A stretch of DNA of 31,474 nt, from NCBI GenBank assembly GCA_035655235.1, contig DASRUX010000264.1:1-31474 (forward strand), in the 5' to 3' direction. The first letter of the stretch is position 1; the number at the start of each line of letters is the position of its first letter. The DNA comes from JAGTRP01 sp035655235 (GTDB lineage: Bacteria; Pseudomonadota; Gammaproteobacteria; Burkholderiales; Rhodocyclaceae). This document shows positions 14,762 through 21,738 of this stretch, one piece after another. The notes under the pieces are model-generated. The model saw only the letters and a program-made list of their open reading frames with translations, did no database searches and was not told where the DNA came from. A program made the position numbers and the translations under genes.

Positions 14762-15300
14762 TGCTCACCCAGGCCATCGTCTTCCTGGCCGATGCCATCG
14801 TCGGCTTCTTCTGCTTCCTTTTCCTCCTGCGCTTCTACATGCAGGCCTTCCGGGTATCCTTCGGCAATCCCTTCGGCCACTTCGCCGTGGCCCTGACCAA
14901 CTGGGCCGTGAAGCCATTGCGCCGGGTGGTGCCGGGGATGTTCGGCCTGGATATGGCCAGCCTCCTCATGGCCCTGGTGCTGCAACTGGCCTTGATCGCC
15001 CTGATCCTGGCCCTGGGCGGCGGGCTCTTCATCCTGGACGGCCCGACGCTGGCGCTGGCCATGGTCTGGGGTGCGGTGCGGGGCGTGCTGCGCCTGTCCA
15101 TCTACATCCTCATCGGCGCCCTCATCCTGCAGGCGGTACTGTCCTGGGTGAATCCCTATTCGCCTCTGTCCGGGCCCGCGAACCAGCTGACCCGGCCTTT
15201 CCTCGGCCCGATCCAGCGCATCCTGCCCCCCATTTCGGGCATCGACCTGTCGCCCCTGGTGGCCATCCTGCTGGCCCAGGTGGTGCTGATGTTCCTGTGA
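14761..15300 (+). CDS. yggT: YggT-family integral membrane protein
   Basis: 179 residues with two repeated YggT modules. Each has hydrophobic helices followed by a motif like the first FGNPFGHFAVALTNWAVKPLRRVVP and the second SWVNPYSPLSGPANQLTRPFLGPIQRILPP. The end ILLAQVVLMFL is typical. Family members are linked to membrane integrity, osmotic stress or septum organisation, with no defined biochemical activity. A GGGGAGG site is placed correctly before ATG 14761; the longer in-frame start at 14698 lies in the spacer ORF and is rejected. It is followed by yggU with a four-base overlap. Confidence 0.9.
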   Translation: MLTQAIVFLADAIVGFFCFLFLLRFYMQAFRVSFGNPFGHFAVALTNWAVKPLRRVVPGMFGLDMASLLMALVLQLALIALILALGGGLFILDGPTLALAMVWGAVRGVLRLSIYILIGALILQAVLSWVNPYSPLSGPANQLTRPFLGPIQRILPPISGIDLSPLVAILLAQVVLMFL

Positions 15301-15590
15301 GCAAGCCCTGGATTCGTCCGGACGGTGCCGGTTGCGTGGTCACCGTCCATGTCCAGCCGGGGGCCAAGCGGACCGAGATCGTCGGGGAACACGGCGACGC
15401 CCTCAAGATCCGGCTGGCGGCGCCGCCGGTGGACGGCAAGGCCAACGAGGCCCTGCTGTCTTTCCTGGGGGATAAGCTGGAAGTAGGCCGCCGTGGGGTG
15501 GACCTGAAAGCCGGCGCCACATCCCGGCGCAAGCTGGTGACGGCCGACTTGCCGGCCGACCGGGCCCTGGCGCTCCTCGATATTTCCTGA
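15297..15590 (+). CDS. yggU: YggU/DUF167 family protein
   Basis: 97 residues starting at GTG 15297, overlapping the yggT stop by four bases (GTGA). VTVHVQPGAKRTEIVGEHGDALKIRLAAPPVDGKANEALLSFLGDKLEV and then the LKAGATSRRKLV stretch are the DUF167 hallmarks. The family is a small alpha/beta protein of unknown function that is almost always found next to yggT. It is the last gene of the rightward operon; only 12 bases separate its stop from the convergent acetyltransferase-fusion gene, and no terminator is visible there. Confidence 0.9.
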   Translation: MSKPWIRPDGAGCVVTVHVQPGAKRTEIVGEHGDALKIRLAAPPVDGKANEALLSFLGDKLEVGRRGVDLKAGATSRRKLVTADLPADRALALLDIS

Positions 15591-15602
15591 ACCGGGAAAC
15601 GG

Positions 15603-16520
15603 CTATTGGGCAGTGGGCGATTGGTCGCCTTCGTCCCCGTGCTCCTCGATCAGCTTCAGGGTGATGGCGGCGGCGGTGCCGACGTATTGGCGGCACTGCT
15701 GGCGCAGCTGGTTGTTGCGATAAACCGTCCGCCCCTCCTTGGTGTCCAGGTCGCAGGCGATCAGTTCGCTGCACTGGGTGGAGCCGTGGCGGCAATGGAA
15801 TTCCCGGATCAATTCGCGCACCGCCTGGTAATTCCGGGTCACCGGCGCGCCACCCTCGGTGCGTCCCAGCATCATGTTGATGGCCAGGACGCCCCCGGAA
15901 ATGGAGCCGCAGGTGCCCCAGGTGCTGGCGACGCCGTTGCAGAAGCCGGTGGCGATGCCGGGGATGAGGGGTGATTTGATGTCCAGGTGCTCGGCCACGG
16001 CGGAGAGCACGCTTTCGGCGCAGAAGAAGCCCTGGTCGAAGTAGCCCTGGGCCTTGGCGGCGATGGCGCTGTCGTTCTCCGGTGCCGAAATATGCACCGG
16101 GCGGCGCATGAGCCGGCCGGTGAGCTTCTCGATCCCCGGGAAAGGATGCTCCCGCAGGCCTTCGGGGACGCTTTCGGGAGGGCAGGGATGGAAGCCGAAG
16201 CGCTTGAAGTAATCCTCGGCGTAGAGTCCCGGTGCATAGATGTCCCGGACTCCCTTTTCCTGGGCGAAGGCGATCAGGCGCAGCAGGAGCTGGCGGGCGA
16301 TATCCCGCTTGCGGAAACCCGGCAGCACCGACAGCAGCCGGACCAGCCCGATTTCCCCCGGCAGCATTTCCAGGGAAGCGGCTCCGACCAGGTATTTGCC
16401 GGCCCGGGCCACAAAGCAGGTGATCTCGCCCAGGACCGGGGCGCTGGGATAGGGATTGAGGCGCTGGAGGCAGCGAACCGCCTCCTGATCCTCCGAAGTT
16501 GCGAGCCTGATATCGAACAT
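15603..16520 (-). CDS. GNAT N-acetyltransferase fused to a C_GCAxxG_C_C redox-type domain
   Basis: 305 residues in two parts. Residues 1 to about 115 look like a GNAT acetyltransferase: LVGAASLEML, then the acetyl-CoA site region LVRLLSVLPGFRKRDIARQLL (59-79), then YFKRFGFHP. Residues about 150-295 match the putative redox-active C_GCAxxG_C_C family: Cys167 in FFCAESVL, GIATGFCNGVASTWGTCGSISGGVLAINMMLG (Cys194, Cys204), then Cys250 in GSTQCSELI and Cys276. A Pro-rich joint lies between. The start at 16520 has GGAGGGAG upstream. The C-terminal family is often found with metal or electron-transfer genes, but substrate and role here are unknown. It lies 55 bases after pyrX with no terminator seen, so read-through from the pyr operon is possible. 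Confidence 0.8.
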   Translation of the reverse strand: MFDIRLATSEDQEAVRCLQRLNPYPSAPVLGEITCFVARAGKYLVGAASLEMLPGEIGLVRLLSVLPGFRKRDIARQLLLRLIAFAQEKGVRDIYAPGLYAEDYFKRFGFHPCPPESVPEGLREHPFPGIEKLTGRLMRRPVHISAPENDSAIAAKAQGYFDQGFFCAESVLSAVAEHLDIKSPLIPGIATGFCNGVASTWGTCGSISGGVLAINMMLGRTEGGAPVTRNYQAVRELIREFHCRHGSTQCSELIACDLDTKEGRTVYRNNQLRQQCRQYVGTAAAITLKLIEEHGDEGDQSPTAQ

Positions 16521-16575
16521 GCCGTCTCCCTCCGCCTATCCGTCAAGATTGGGGAAGGAGCGCGGCCGGAACGGA

Positions 16576-17838
16576 TCAGGCGCTCCGCTTCTCCCCATCG
16601 AACACGACTTTACCACCCGCCAAGGTTAGTGCCACCTTGCCCTGCAATTCAAGACCCAGGAAGGGCGTATTTTTGCCCTTGCTGACTAGGCGGTCGGCGC
16701 TAAGGCGCCAGTCGGCAACGGGGTCGAACACGCAGACATCGGCGGGGGCTCCGACCCCCAGGTGGCCGGCATCGACCCCCAGGATGGCGGCCGGGTCGGC
16801 GGTGATGCGGGCCAGGGCGGCGGTCAGGGAAACCTGGTTGTCCGCGGCCCACTTGAGGGTCAAAGGCAGCAGCAGTTCCAGGCCGGTGGCGCCGGGCTTG
16901 GCTTCGCCGAAGGGCAGGAGCTTGTCGTCGGCGCCCACCGGAGTGTGGTCCGAACAGATGGCGGCCAGGCCGGAAGCGGCGGCGGCGGCCAGGGCGGCGC
17001 GGTCCGACTGGGTGCGCAGGGGCGGGTCGAAGCGGGCTTGGCTGTTGAAGAACCCGATGTCGTTTTCGGTCAGGTGCAAGTGGTGGATGCCCACGTCGCA
17101 GGAGACGGGCAGACCTTCGGCCTTGGCCTGCCGGATCTGGGCCACACCGGCAGCACTGGAGATACGGGTCAGGTGCATGCGCACGCCGGTGTCCCGCACC
17201 AGTTGCAGGTAGGTGGCGATGGCGACGGTCTCGGCACTCACCGGGATGCCGGCCAGGCCCAGGCGGCTGGCGACTTCGCCGGCGTGGGCGATGCCGTTGC
17301 GGGCCAGCCAGTGATCCTGGGGCTGGAGCCAGACGGCGAAGCCGAAGGTGGCGGCGTATTCCAGGGCGCGCAGCAGGGCCTCGGTGTCGATCACCGGGCG
17401 CTTGGCCTGGGAGAAAGCGACGCAACCTGCCTTGGCGAGGCCGGCCAGTTCGGCCAGGCGTTCGCCGTTGAGGCCGACGGTGAGGGCGCCCAGGGGCAGG
17501 ACCCGGGCGCGGCCGATTTCCTCGGCTCGGTGCACCAGGCGGTCGGCCAGCTCGGGCTCGTCCAGGGGAGGATCGGCGTCCGGCGGGACGACCACGGAGG
17601 TGACGCCGCCGGCTACAGCGGCAGCCAGTTCGGCTTCGATGCTGTTGAGGCGGGCGCCCAGGTCCACGAGGCCGGGGCAGACGACGCGGCCGCCGGCGTC
17701 GATGGTACGGTCGGCGGCGAAGCCGGCCGGGGTCTGGCCGAAGCCGGCCACTTTGCCGTCGGCGATGAAGAGGTCGGCGTTCTGGTCGAGGCCGTGCTTG
17801 GGATCGATGAGGCGGCCGTTACGGATGGCGATTTTCAT
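16576..17838 (-). CDS. pyrX: Non-catalytic dihydroorotase-like protein (PyrX/PyrC')
   Basis: 420 residues from ATG 17838, with AGGGA upstream; a TTG at 17856 is an unlikely longer start. The amidohydrolase fold is clear (CPGLVDLGARLN, HLTRISSAAGVAQIR, CDVGIHHLHLTENDI, CSDHTP, GAPADVCVFDP). In active dihydroorotases the first metal motif is DxHxHxR. Here it reads DLGARLN (59-65), so both metal histidines and the arginine are lost. This is the hallmark of the inactive homologue that supports assembly of a PyrB dodecamer in Pseudomonas. A separate catalytic pyrC should exist elsewhere. It lies four bases after pyrB. Confidence 0.9.
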   Translation of the reverse strand: MKIAIRNGRLIDPKHGLDQNADLFIADGKVAGFGQTPAGFAADRTIDAGGRVVCPGLVDLGARLNSIEAELAAAVAGGVTSVVVPPDADPPLDEPELADRLVHRAEEIGRARVLPLGALTVGLNGERLAELAGLAKAGCVAFSQAKRPVIDTEALLRALEYAATFGFAVWLQPQDHWLARNGIAHAGEVASRLGLAGIPVSAETVAIATYLQLVRDTGVRMHLTRISSAAGVAQIRQAKAEGLPVSCDVGIHHLHLTENDIGFFNSQARFDPPLRTQSDRAALAAAAASGLAAICSDHTPVGADDKLLPFGEAKPGATGLELLLPLTLKWAADNQVSLTAALARITADPAAILGVDAGHLGVGAPADVCVFDPVADWRLSADRLVSKGKNTPFLGLELQGKVALTLAGGKVVFDGEKRSA

Positions 17839-17842
17839 GTTT

Positions 17843-18802
17843 TCAGTTCCCTGCAACGATGCTCATGACGGCCATGCGGACGGCGATGCCGAAGGTGACC
17901 TGGGGCAGGATGACGGCCTGGGGACCGTCGGCCACGGCGGAGTGGATCTCCACGCCGCGGTTCATGGGGCCCGGGTGGAGCACGATGGCGTCCGGCTTGG
18001 CCTGGGCCAGCTTCTGGGGCGTGAGGCCGTAGTGGCGGAAATACTCGCCGGCAGAGGGGAGCAGGGCGCCGGTCATGCGCTCGTTCTGGAGGCGCAGCAT
18101 GATGACCACGTCGCAGTCCTTGAGGCCCTCGGCCATGTCGTGGAAAACATGGACGCCCAGCTTGTCCAGATGGCTGGGAAGCAGGGTTTGCGGCCCGACG
18201 GCACGGACTTCCGGCACCCCCAGGGTGGTGAGGGCGTGGATGTCGGAGCGGGCTACCCTGGAATGAAGGATGTCGCCGACGATGGCCACCCGCAACTGGG
18301 TGAAGTCCTTCTTGTAGTGCCGGATGGTGTACATGTCCAGCAAGCCCTGGGTGGGGTGGGCATGGCGGCCGTCGCCGGCATTGACCACATGGATGTCGTC
18401 CCGGCCGACCCGGGCCAGGTGCTCGGCGATCAGGTAGGGGGCGCCGCTGGCGGCATGCCGCACCACGAACAGGTTGGCGTGCATGGCGCACAGGTTGTCG
18501 ATGGTATCCAGCAGGGTTTCGCCCTTGGCCGTGGAAGAGCGGCCGATGTCCAGGTTGATGACGTCGGCGGACAGGCGCTTGGCGGCGATCTCGAAGGTGG
18601 TGCGGGTACGGGTGGAGTTCTCGAAGAACAGGTTGAAGACGCTCTTGCCGCGCAGCAAGGGCACCTTCTTCACTTCCCGCTCGGAGACTTCCATGAAGGA
18701 AGCGGCGGTGTCCAGGATGTGGGTGATCACGTCCCGGGGCAGGCCCTCGGTGGACAAGAGGTGGATCAGTTCGCCGTTCTTGTTGAGCTGGGGGTTATAC
18801 AT
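17843..18802 (-). CDS. pyrB: Aspartate carbamoyltransferase catalytic subunit
   Basis: 319 residues. It joins carbamoyl phosphate and aspartate in the first committed step of pyrimidine synthesis. The carbamoyl phosphate motif FFENSTRTRTTF is at 59-70, the 80s loop is in RSSTAKGETLLDT, and the aspartate-binding HPGPMNRGVEI is near the C-terminus. The N-terminus resembles the Pseudomonas-type enzyme, which requires the PyrX partner; no pyrI regulatory gene is present. GGAGG lies seven bases before ATG 18802. The start overlaps the pyrR stop by eight bases. Confidence 0.97.
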   Translation of the reverse strand: MYNPQLNKNGELIHLLSTEGLPRDVITHILDTAASFMEVSEREVKKVPLLRGKSVFNLFFENSTRTRTTFEIAAKRLSADVINLDIGRSSTAKGETLLDTIDNLCAMHANLFVVRHAASGAPYLIAEHLARVGRDDIHVVNAGDGRHAHPTQGLLDMYTIRHYKKDFTQLRVAIVGDILHSRVARSDIHALTTLGVPEVRAVGPQTLLPSHLDKLGVHVFHDMAEGLKDCDVVIMLRLQNERMTGALLPSAGEYFRHYGLTPQKLAQAKPDAIVLHPGPMNRGVEIHSAVADGPQAVILPQVTFGIAVRMAVMSIVAGN

Positions 18803-19304
18803 TTTCCAGCCTCCAGGCCAGGCGGCCTTCTTCGTTGCGGGTCAGGGTCAGGCACTCGTCTTCGTCCAGTTCCACATTCCAGATGCAGTACTGGGCCGCA
18901 ATGGGCAACTCCCGCTCGCCCCGGTCGGCCAGGACGACCAACTGGACGGAAGCCGGGCGGCCGTAGTCGAACAGTTCGTTCAGGGCGGCGCGGGTGGTGC
19001 GGCCGGTGTAGAGCACGTCGTCTACCAGGATCAGGTGCCGGCCTTCCACGTCGAAGGGGATGGCGGTGGGGCGCACCTGGGGATGCAGGCCCTTTTCGGC
19101 GAAGTCGTCCCGGTAGAAGGAAACGTCGATCAAGCCGATATCCTCGGAAAGGCCCAGGAGTTCCTTCAGGCGCTCGGCGATCCAGGCGCCGCCGCTGTGG
19201 ATGCCCACCAGGGCGGGATTCTTGGCGAGCTCGGGATGGAGGCGGTCGGCCAGTTGCCGGCACTGGGCCTCGGCGTCGGGCAGGGGATTAGGCAGATTGG
19301 GCAT
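18795..19304 (-). CDS. pyrR: PyrR bifunctional regulator / uracil phosphoribosyltransferase
   Basis: 169 residues from ATG 19304. The PRPP-binding loop LILVDDVLYTGRTTRAA is at 91-107, and VGIHSGGAWIAERL and VSFYRDDF are typical of PyrR. In Gram-positive bacteria PyrR binds pyr mRNA; in proteobacteria the regulatory role is less clear. I see no obvious PyrR-type antiterminator before pyrB, and pyrR and pyrB overlap by eight bases, which leaves no room for a leader there. The start overlaps the end of ruvX by 17 bases and no good ribosome binding site is seen, so coupling is likely. A longer in-frame start at 19379 lies inside ruvX and gives a low-complexity extension, so it is rejected. Confidence 0.9.
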   Translation of the reverse strand: MPNLPNPLPDAEAQCRQLADRLHPELAKNPALVGIHSGGAWIAERLKELLGLSEDIGLIDVSFYRDDFAEKGLHPQVRPTAIPFDVEGRHLILVDDVLYTGRTTRAALNELFDYGRPASVQLVVLADRGERELPIAAQYCIWNVELDEDECLTLTRNEEGRLAWRLENV

Positions 19305-19713
19305 GGCGGGTGTCGAACCAAGTTTGGAGAATGAGTTGGGCGGCGACGGCGTCGAGGAGGGGCTTGGCGGCCTTGGCATTGCGGCCGGTTTCCCGGAGCC
19401 GGGCTTCGGCGTCCAGGGAAGTCAGGCGCTCGTCGACGAGGTGGGTGGGAAGCTGGAAGTGCCGCTCCAGGCGCTCGGCGAAGTTCCTGCAGCGGGCGGT
19501 CATTTCGTGGGGGGTGCCGTCGGCGTGGGTGGGCAGGCCCACCACCAGTTCCTTGGGCTGCCATTCGGCGATCAGCTTGCCGATGGCGGCGTAGCGTTCT
19601 TCCTTGGACTGGACGTGGAGGACGGCGATGGGGTGGGCATTGCCCAGTTCGGTTTCGCCGACGGCGATGCCGATGCGCTTTTCACCGAAATCGAGGGCGA
19701 GAACCGTCCCCAT
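19288..19713 (-). CDS. ruvX: YqgF/RuvX-family Holliday junction resolvase-like protein
   Basis: 141 residues, the standard size. The RNase H-like fold is visible: VLALDFGEKRIGIAVGE at the start (Asp8), LVVGLPTHADGTPHEMT in the middle, HLVDERLTS and the C-terminal LLDAVAAQLILQTW. Family members act in pre-16S rRNA 5'-end processing and have been studied as putative Holliday junction resolvases. It begins four bases after algH and overlaps pyrR, the same order as in Pseudomonas (algH-yqgF-pyrR-pyrB-pyrC'). Confidence 0.95.
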   Translation of the reverse strand: MGTVLALDFGEKRIGIAVGETELGNAHPIAVLHVQSKEERYAAIGKLIAEWQPKELVVGLPTHADGTPHEMTARCRNFAERLERHFQLPTHLVDERLTSLDAEARLRETGRNAKAAKPLLDAVAAQLILQTWFDTRHAQSA

Positions 19714-19717
19714 CGGG

Positions 19718-20278
19718 TCAGGCGTGGCCCGCGGTGTCGGAAAGTTGGCTGAAACTGATCCCCAGCTTCATCATGGCGGCCGGCAGGCGCTCCTCGGGGG
19801 GCATCTCGAACAGGATATCGGGCCGGGCGGGAACGGTGAGCCAGGCGTTCTGGGCCAGTTCCTCTTCCAACTGGCCGGCGCCCCAGCCGGCGTAGCCGAG
19901 GGTGACCATGAATTCGGCCGGATTGCCGGATGCTCCCACCGCCGCCAGGATGTCCCGGGAGCTGGTGAGGCCGACATTGCCATTGACCGCCAGGGTCGAT
20001 TGCCACTGGCCCACCGGGCGGTGGAGCACGAAGCCGCGATCCAGTTGGACGGGGCCGCCGAAATAGACCGGCAGTTCGGAGAGTTCCTGATGTTCCAGGG
20101 GCAGTTCGATCTTCTCGAACAGGCTCGCCAGGTTCATGTCGATGGGGCGATTGACGATGATGCCCAAGGCGCCGTTTTCGTTGTGCTCGCAGACATACAC
20201 GAGGGACTGGGCGAAATACGGGTCGGTCATCGCCGGCATGGCGATGAGGAAGTTGTCGGTCAGATTGACGGCATCCAT
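19718..20278 (-). CDS. algH: YqgE/AlgH family protein
   Basis: 186 residues from ATG 20278 (MDAVNLTDNFLIAMPAMTDPYF). The motif GALGIIVNRPIDMNL, YFGGPVQLDRGFVLH, and TLGYAGWGAGQLEEELAQNAWL define the family. The molecular function is not settled; it was named for an effect on alginate in Pseudomonas. The in-frame GTG at 20314 is rejected because it would place the likely -35 box inside the gene. No Shine-Dalgarno sequence precedes 20278, and the likely promoter ends seven bases upstream. First gene of the pyr operon. Confidence 0.92.
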   Translation of the reverse strand: MDAVNLTDNFLIAMPAMTDPYFAQSLVYVCEHNENGALGIIVNRPIDMNLASLFEKIELPLEHQELSELPVYFGGPVQLDRGFVLHRPVGQWQSTLAVNGNVGLTSSRDILAAVGASGNPAEFMVTLGYAGWGAGQLEEELAQNAWLTVPARPDILFEMPPEERLPAAMMKLGISFSQLSDTAGHA

Positions 20279-20285
20279 GGACGAG

Positions 20286-20314
20286 ATTTTAATCGGCGGG
20301 GAGAGACAAACCAA
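20286..20314 (-). promoter_or_regulatory. Probable promoter of the algH-ruvX-pyrRBX operon
   Basis: On the minus strand TTGGTT (20309-20314) is followed after 17 bases by TAAAAT (20286-20291). The usual start point would be within a base or two of the algH ATG (20278), which predicts a leaderless message and fits the missing Shine-Dalgarno. The site almost touches the divergent photolyase start at 20317. Confidence 0.5.
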
Positions 20315-20316
20315 CC

Positions 20317-21738
20317 ATGACTTTCAATAAATCCCTTGTCTGGTTCCGGCGCGACCTGCGCGACTACGACCATGCCGCCCTGGCGGCGGCCCTGGAGCAA
20401 TCGGAGCAGGTGTTTTGCGCGTTCGTTTTCGACCGTGAAATCCTGGAGGCGTTGCCTTCGACCCGCGACCGGCGGGTACATTTCATACGGGAAAGCCTGG
20501 TGGAATTGAACGACGCCCTGGCTCGGCGGGGGGGCGGGCTGATGATCCGGACCGGCCGGGCCCGGGAGGAAATCCCCCGCCTCGCCCGGGAACTCGGGGT
20601 GGAGGCGGTATTCGCCAATCGGGATTACGAGCCGGCGGCGAAGGAGAGGGATGGGGAGGTGGTCCGGCGGTTGGCGGCGGAGGGAATCGCGTTTTCCCTT
20701 TCCAAGGACCAGGCCATCTTCGACGGTGACGAGGTGCTGACCCTGGCCAACAGTCCCTACACGGTCTTCACCCCCTACAAGAACGCGTGGCTGAAGCGTT
20801 TCGTGCAGATAGGCTGCCGTCCCTGGGACAGCAACGGCAGCCTCGCTCCGCTCCCGGCTGGAAGCGGCGTGCCCAGGCTGGAGGAGATCGGCTTCGAGGC
20901 CTCCGACCTGGAGGAAATTGGCATCCGCCCCGGCATGTCCGGTGCCCGGGCGGGGTGGCAGGATTTCCAGCAGCGGCTGGACCGCTACGCCGAGGCCCGG
21001 GACTATCCGGCGGTCAAAGGGGTTTCCTACCTCTCCGTCCATCTGCGCTTCGGCACTCTGTCGATACGGGAACTGGCCGACCATGCCTGGCGGGTGGCCG
21101 AGGCGGGAAGCGCCGGGGCGGCGACCTGGCTGAGCGAGCTCATCTGGCGGGACTTCTACTTCATGATCCTGGACCGTTTTCCCCATGTGGTGACGGGTCC
21201 CTTCAAGGGGCAGTACGAAGGGCTGATTTGGGACGATTGGCCCGAAGGGTTTAATGCCTGGTGCGAAGGGCGAACCGGCTATCCCCTGGTGGACGCGGCC
21301 ATGCGCCAGCTCAATCGTAGCGGCTATATGCACAACCGCCTGCGCATGGTAGCGGCGTCCTTCCTGATCAAGGATCTGGGGATCGACTGGCGCCTGGGGG
21401 AGGCCTATTTTGCCCGGCTGCTCAACGACTTCGACCTGGCCGCCAACAACGGCGGCTGGCAGTGGGCGTCATCCACCGGCTGCGACGGCCAGCCCTGGTT
21501 CAGGATTTTCAATCCGGTGACCCAGTCGGAGAAATTCGATCCCCAGGGGCGGTTCATCCGGCGCTACGTGCCGGAACTGGCTTCCGTGCCGGACAAGTTC
21601 GTCCATGCGCCGTGGCGCATGGGGGAGAAGGAGCAGGCGGCATCGGGGGTGACGATCGGCCGGGATTACCCGGCCCCCATCGTCGATCACGAAACGGCGC
21701 GCCAGCGGACACTGGCGCGCTACGGCCGGGTCAGGTAG
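20317..21738 (+). CDS. phrB: Deoxyribodipyrimidine photolyase (class I CPD photolyase)
   Basis: 473 residues, typical length. It repairs UV-made cyclobutane pyrimidine dimers using blue light. The N-terminal antenna domain begins SLVWFRRDLRDYDHAAL. The FAD domain carries WLSELIWRDFYFMIL, TGYPLVDAAMRQLNRSGYMHNRLRMVAASFL, and the strongly conserved AANNGGWQWASSTGCDGQPWFRIFNP segment. Tryptophans for dimer binding and electron transfer are in place. GGGGAGAG lies somewhat far (about 11 bases) from the ATG. It is divergent from algH and its last eight bases overlap the convergent chpA end. Confidence 0.95.
   Translation: MTFNKSLVWFRRDLRDYDHAALAAALEQSEQVFCAFVFDREILEALPSTRDRRVHFIRESLVELNDALARRGGGLMIRTGRAREEIPRLARELGVEAVFANRDYEPAAKERDGEVVRRLAAEGIAFSLSKDQAIFDGDEVLTLANSPYTVFTPYKNAWLKRFVQIGCRPWDSNGSLAPLPAGSGVPRLEEIGFEASDLEEIGIRPGMSGARAGWQDFQQRLDRYAEARDYPAVKGVSYLSVHLRFGTLSIRELADHAWRVAEAGSAGAATWLSELIWRDFYFMILDRFPHVVTGPFKGQYEGLIWDDWPEGFNAWCEGRTGYPLVDAAMRQLNRSGYMHNRLRMVAASFLIKDLGIDWRLGEAYFARLLNDFDLAANNGGWQWASSTGCDGQPWFRIFNPVTQSEKFDPQGRFIRRYVPELASVPDKFVHAPWRMGEKEQAASGVTIGRDYPAPIVDHETARQRTLARYGRVR

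Noticed and set aside
14649..15296. Long N-terminal extension of the yggU frame
   Set aside because: It is an Ala/Pro/Arg shadow of yggT in another frame. The GTG at 15297 gives the normal DUF167 length.
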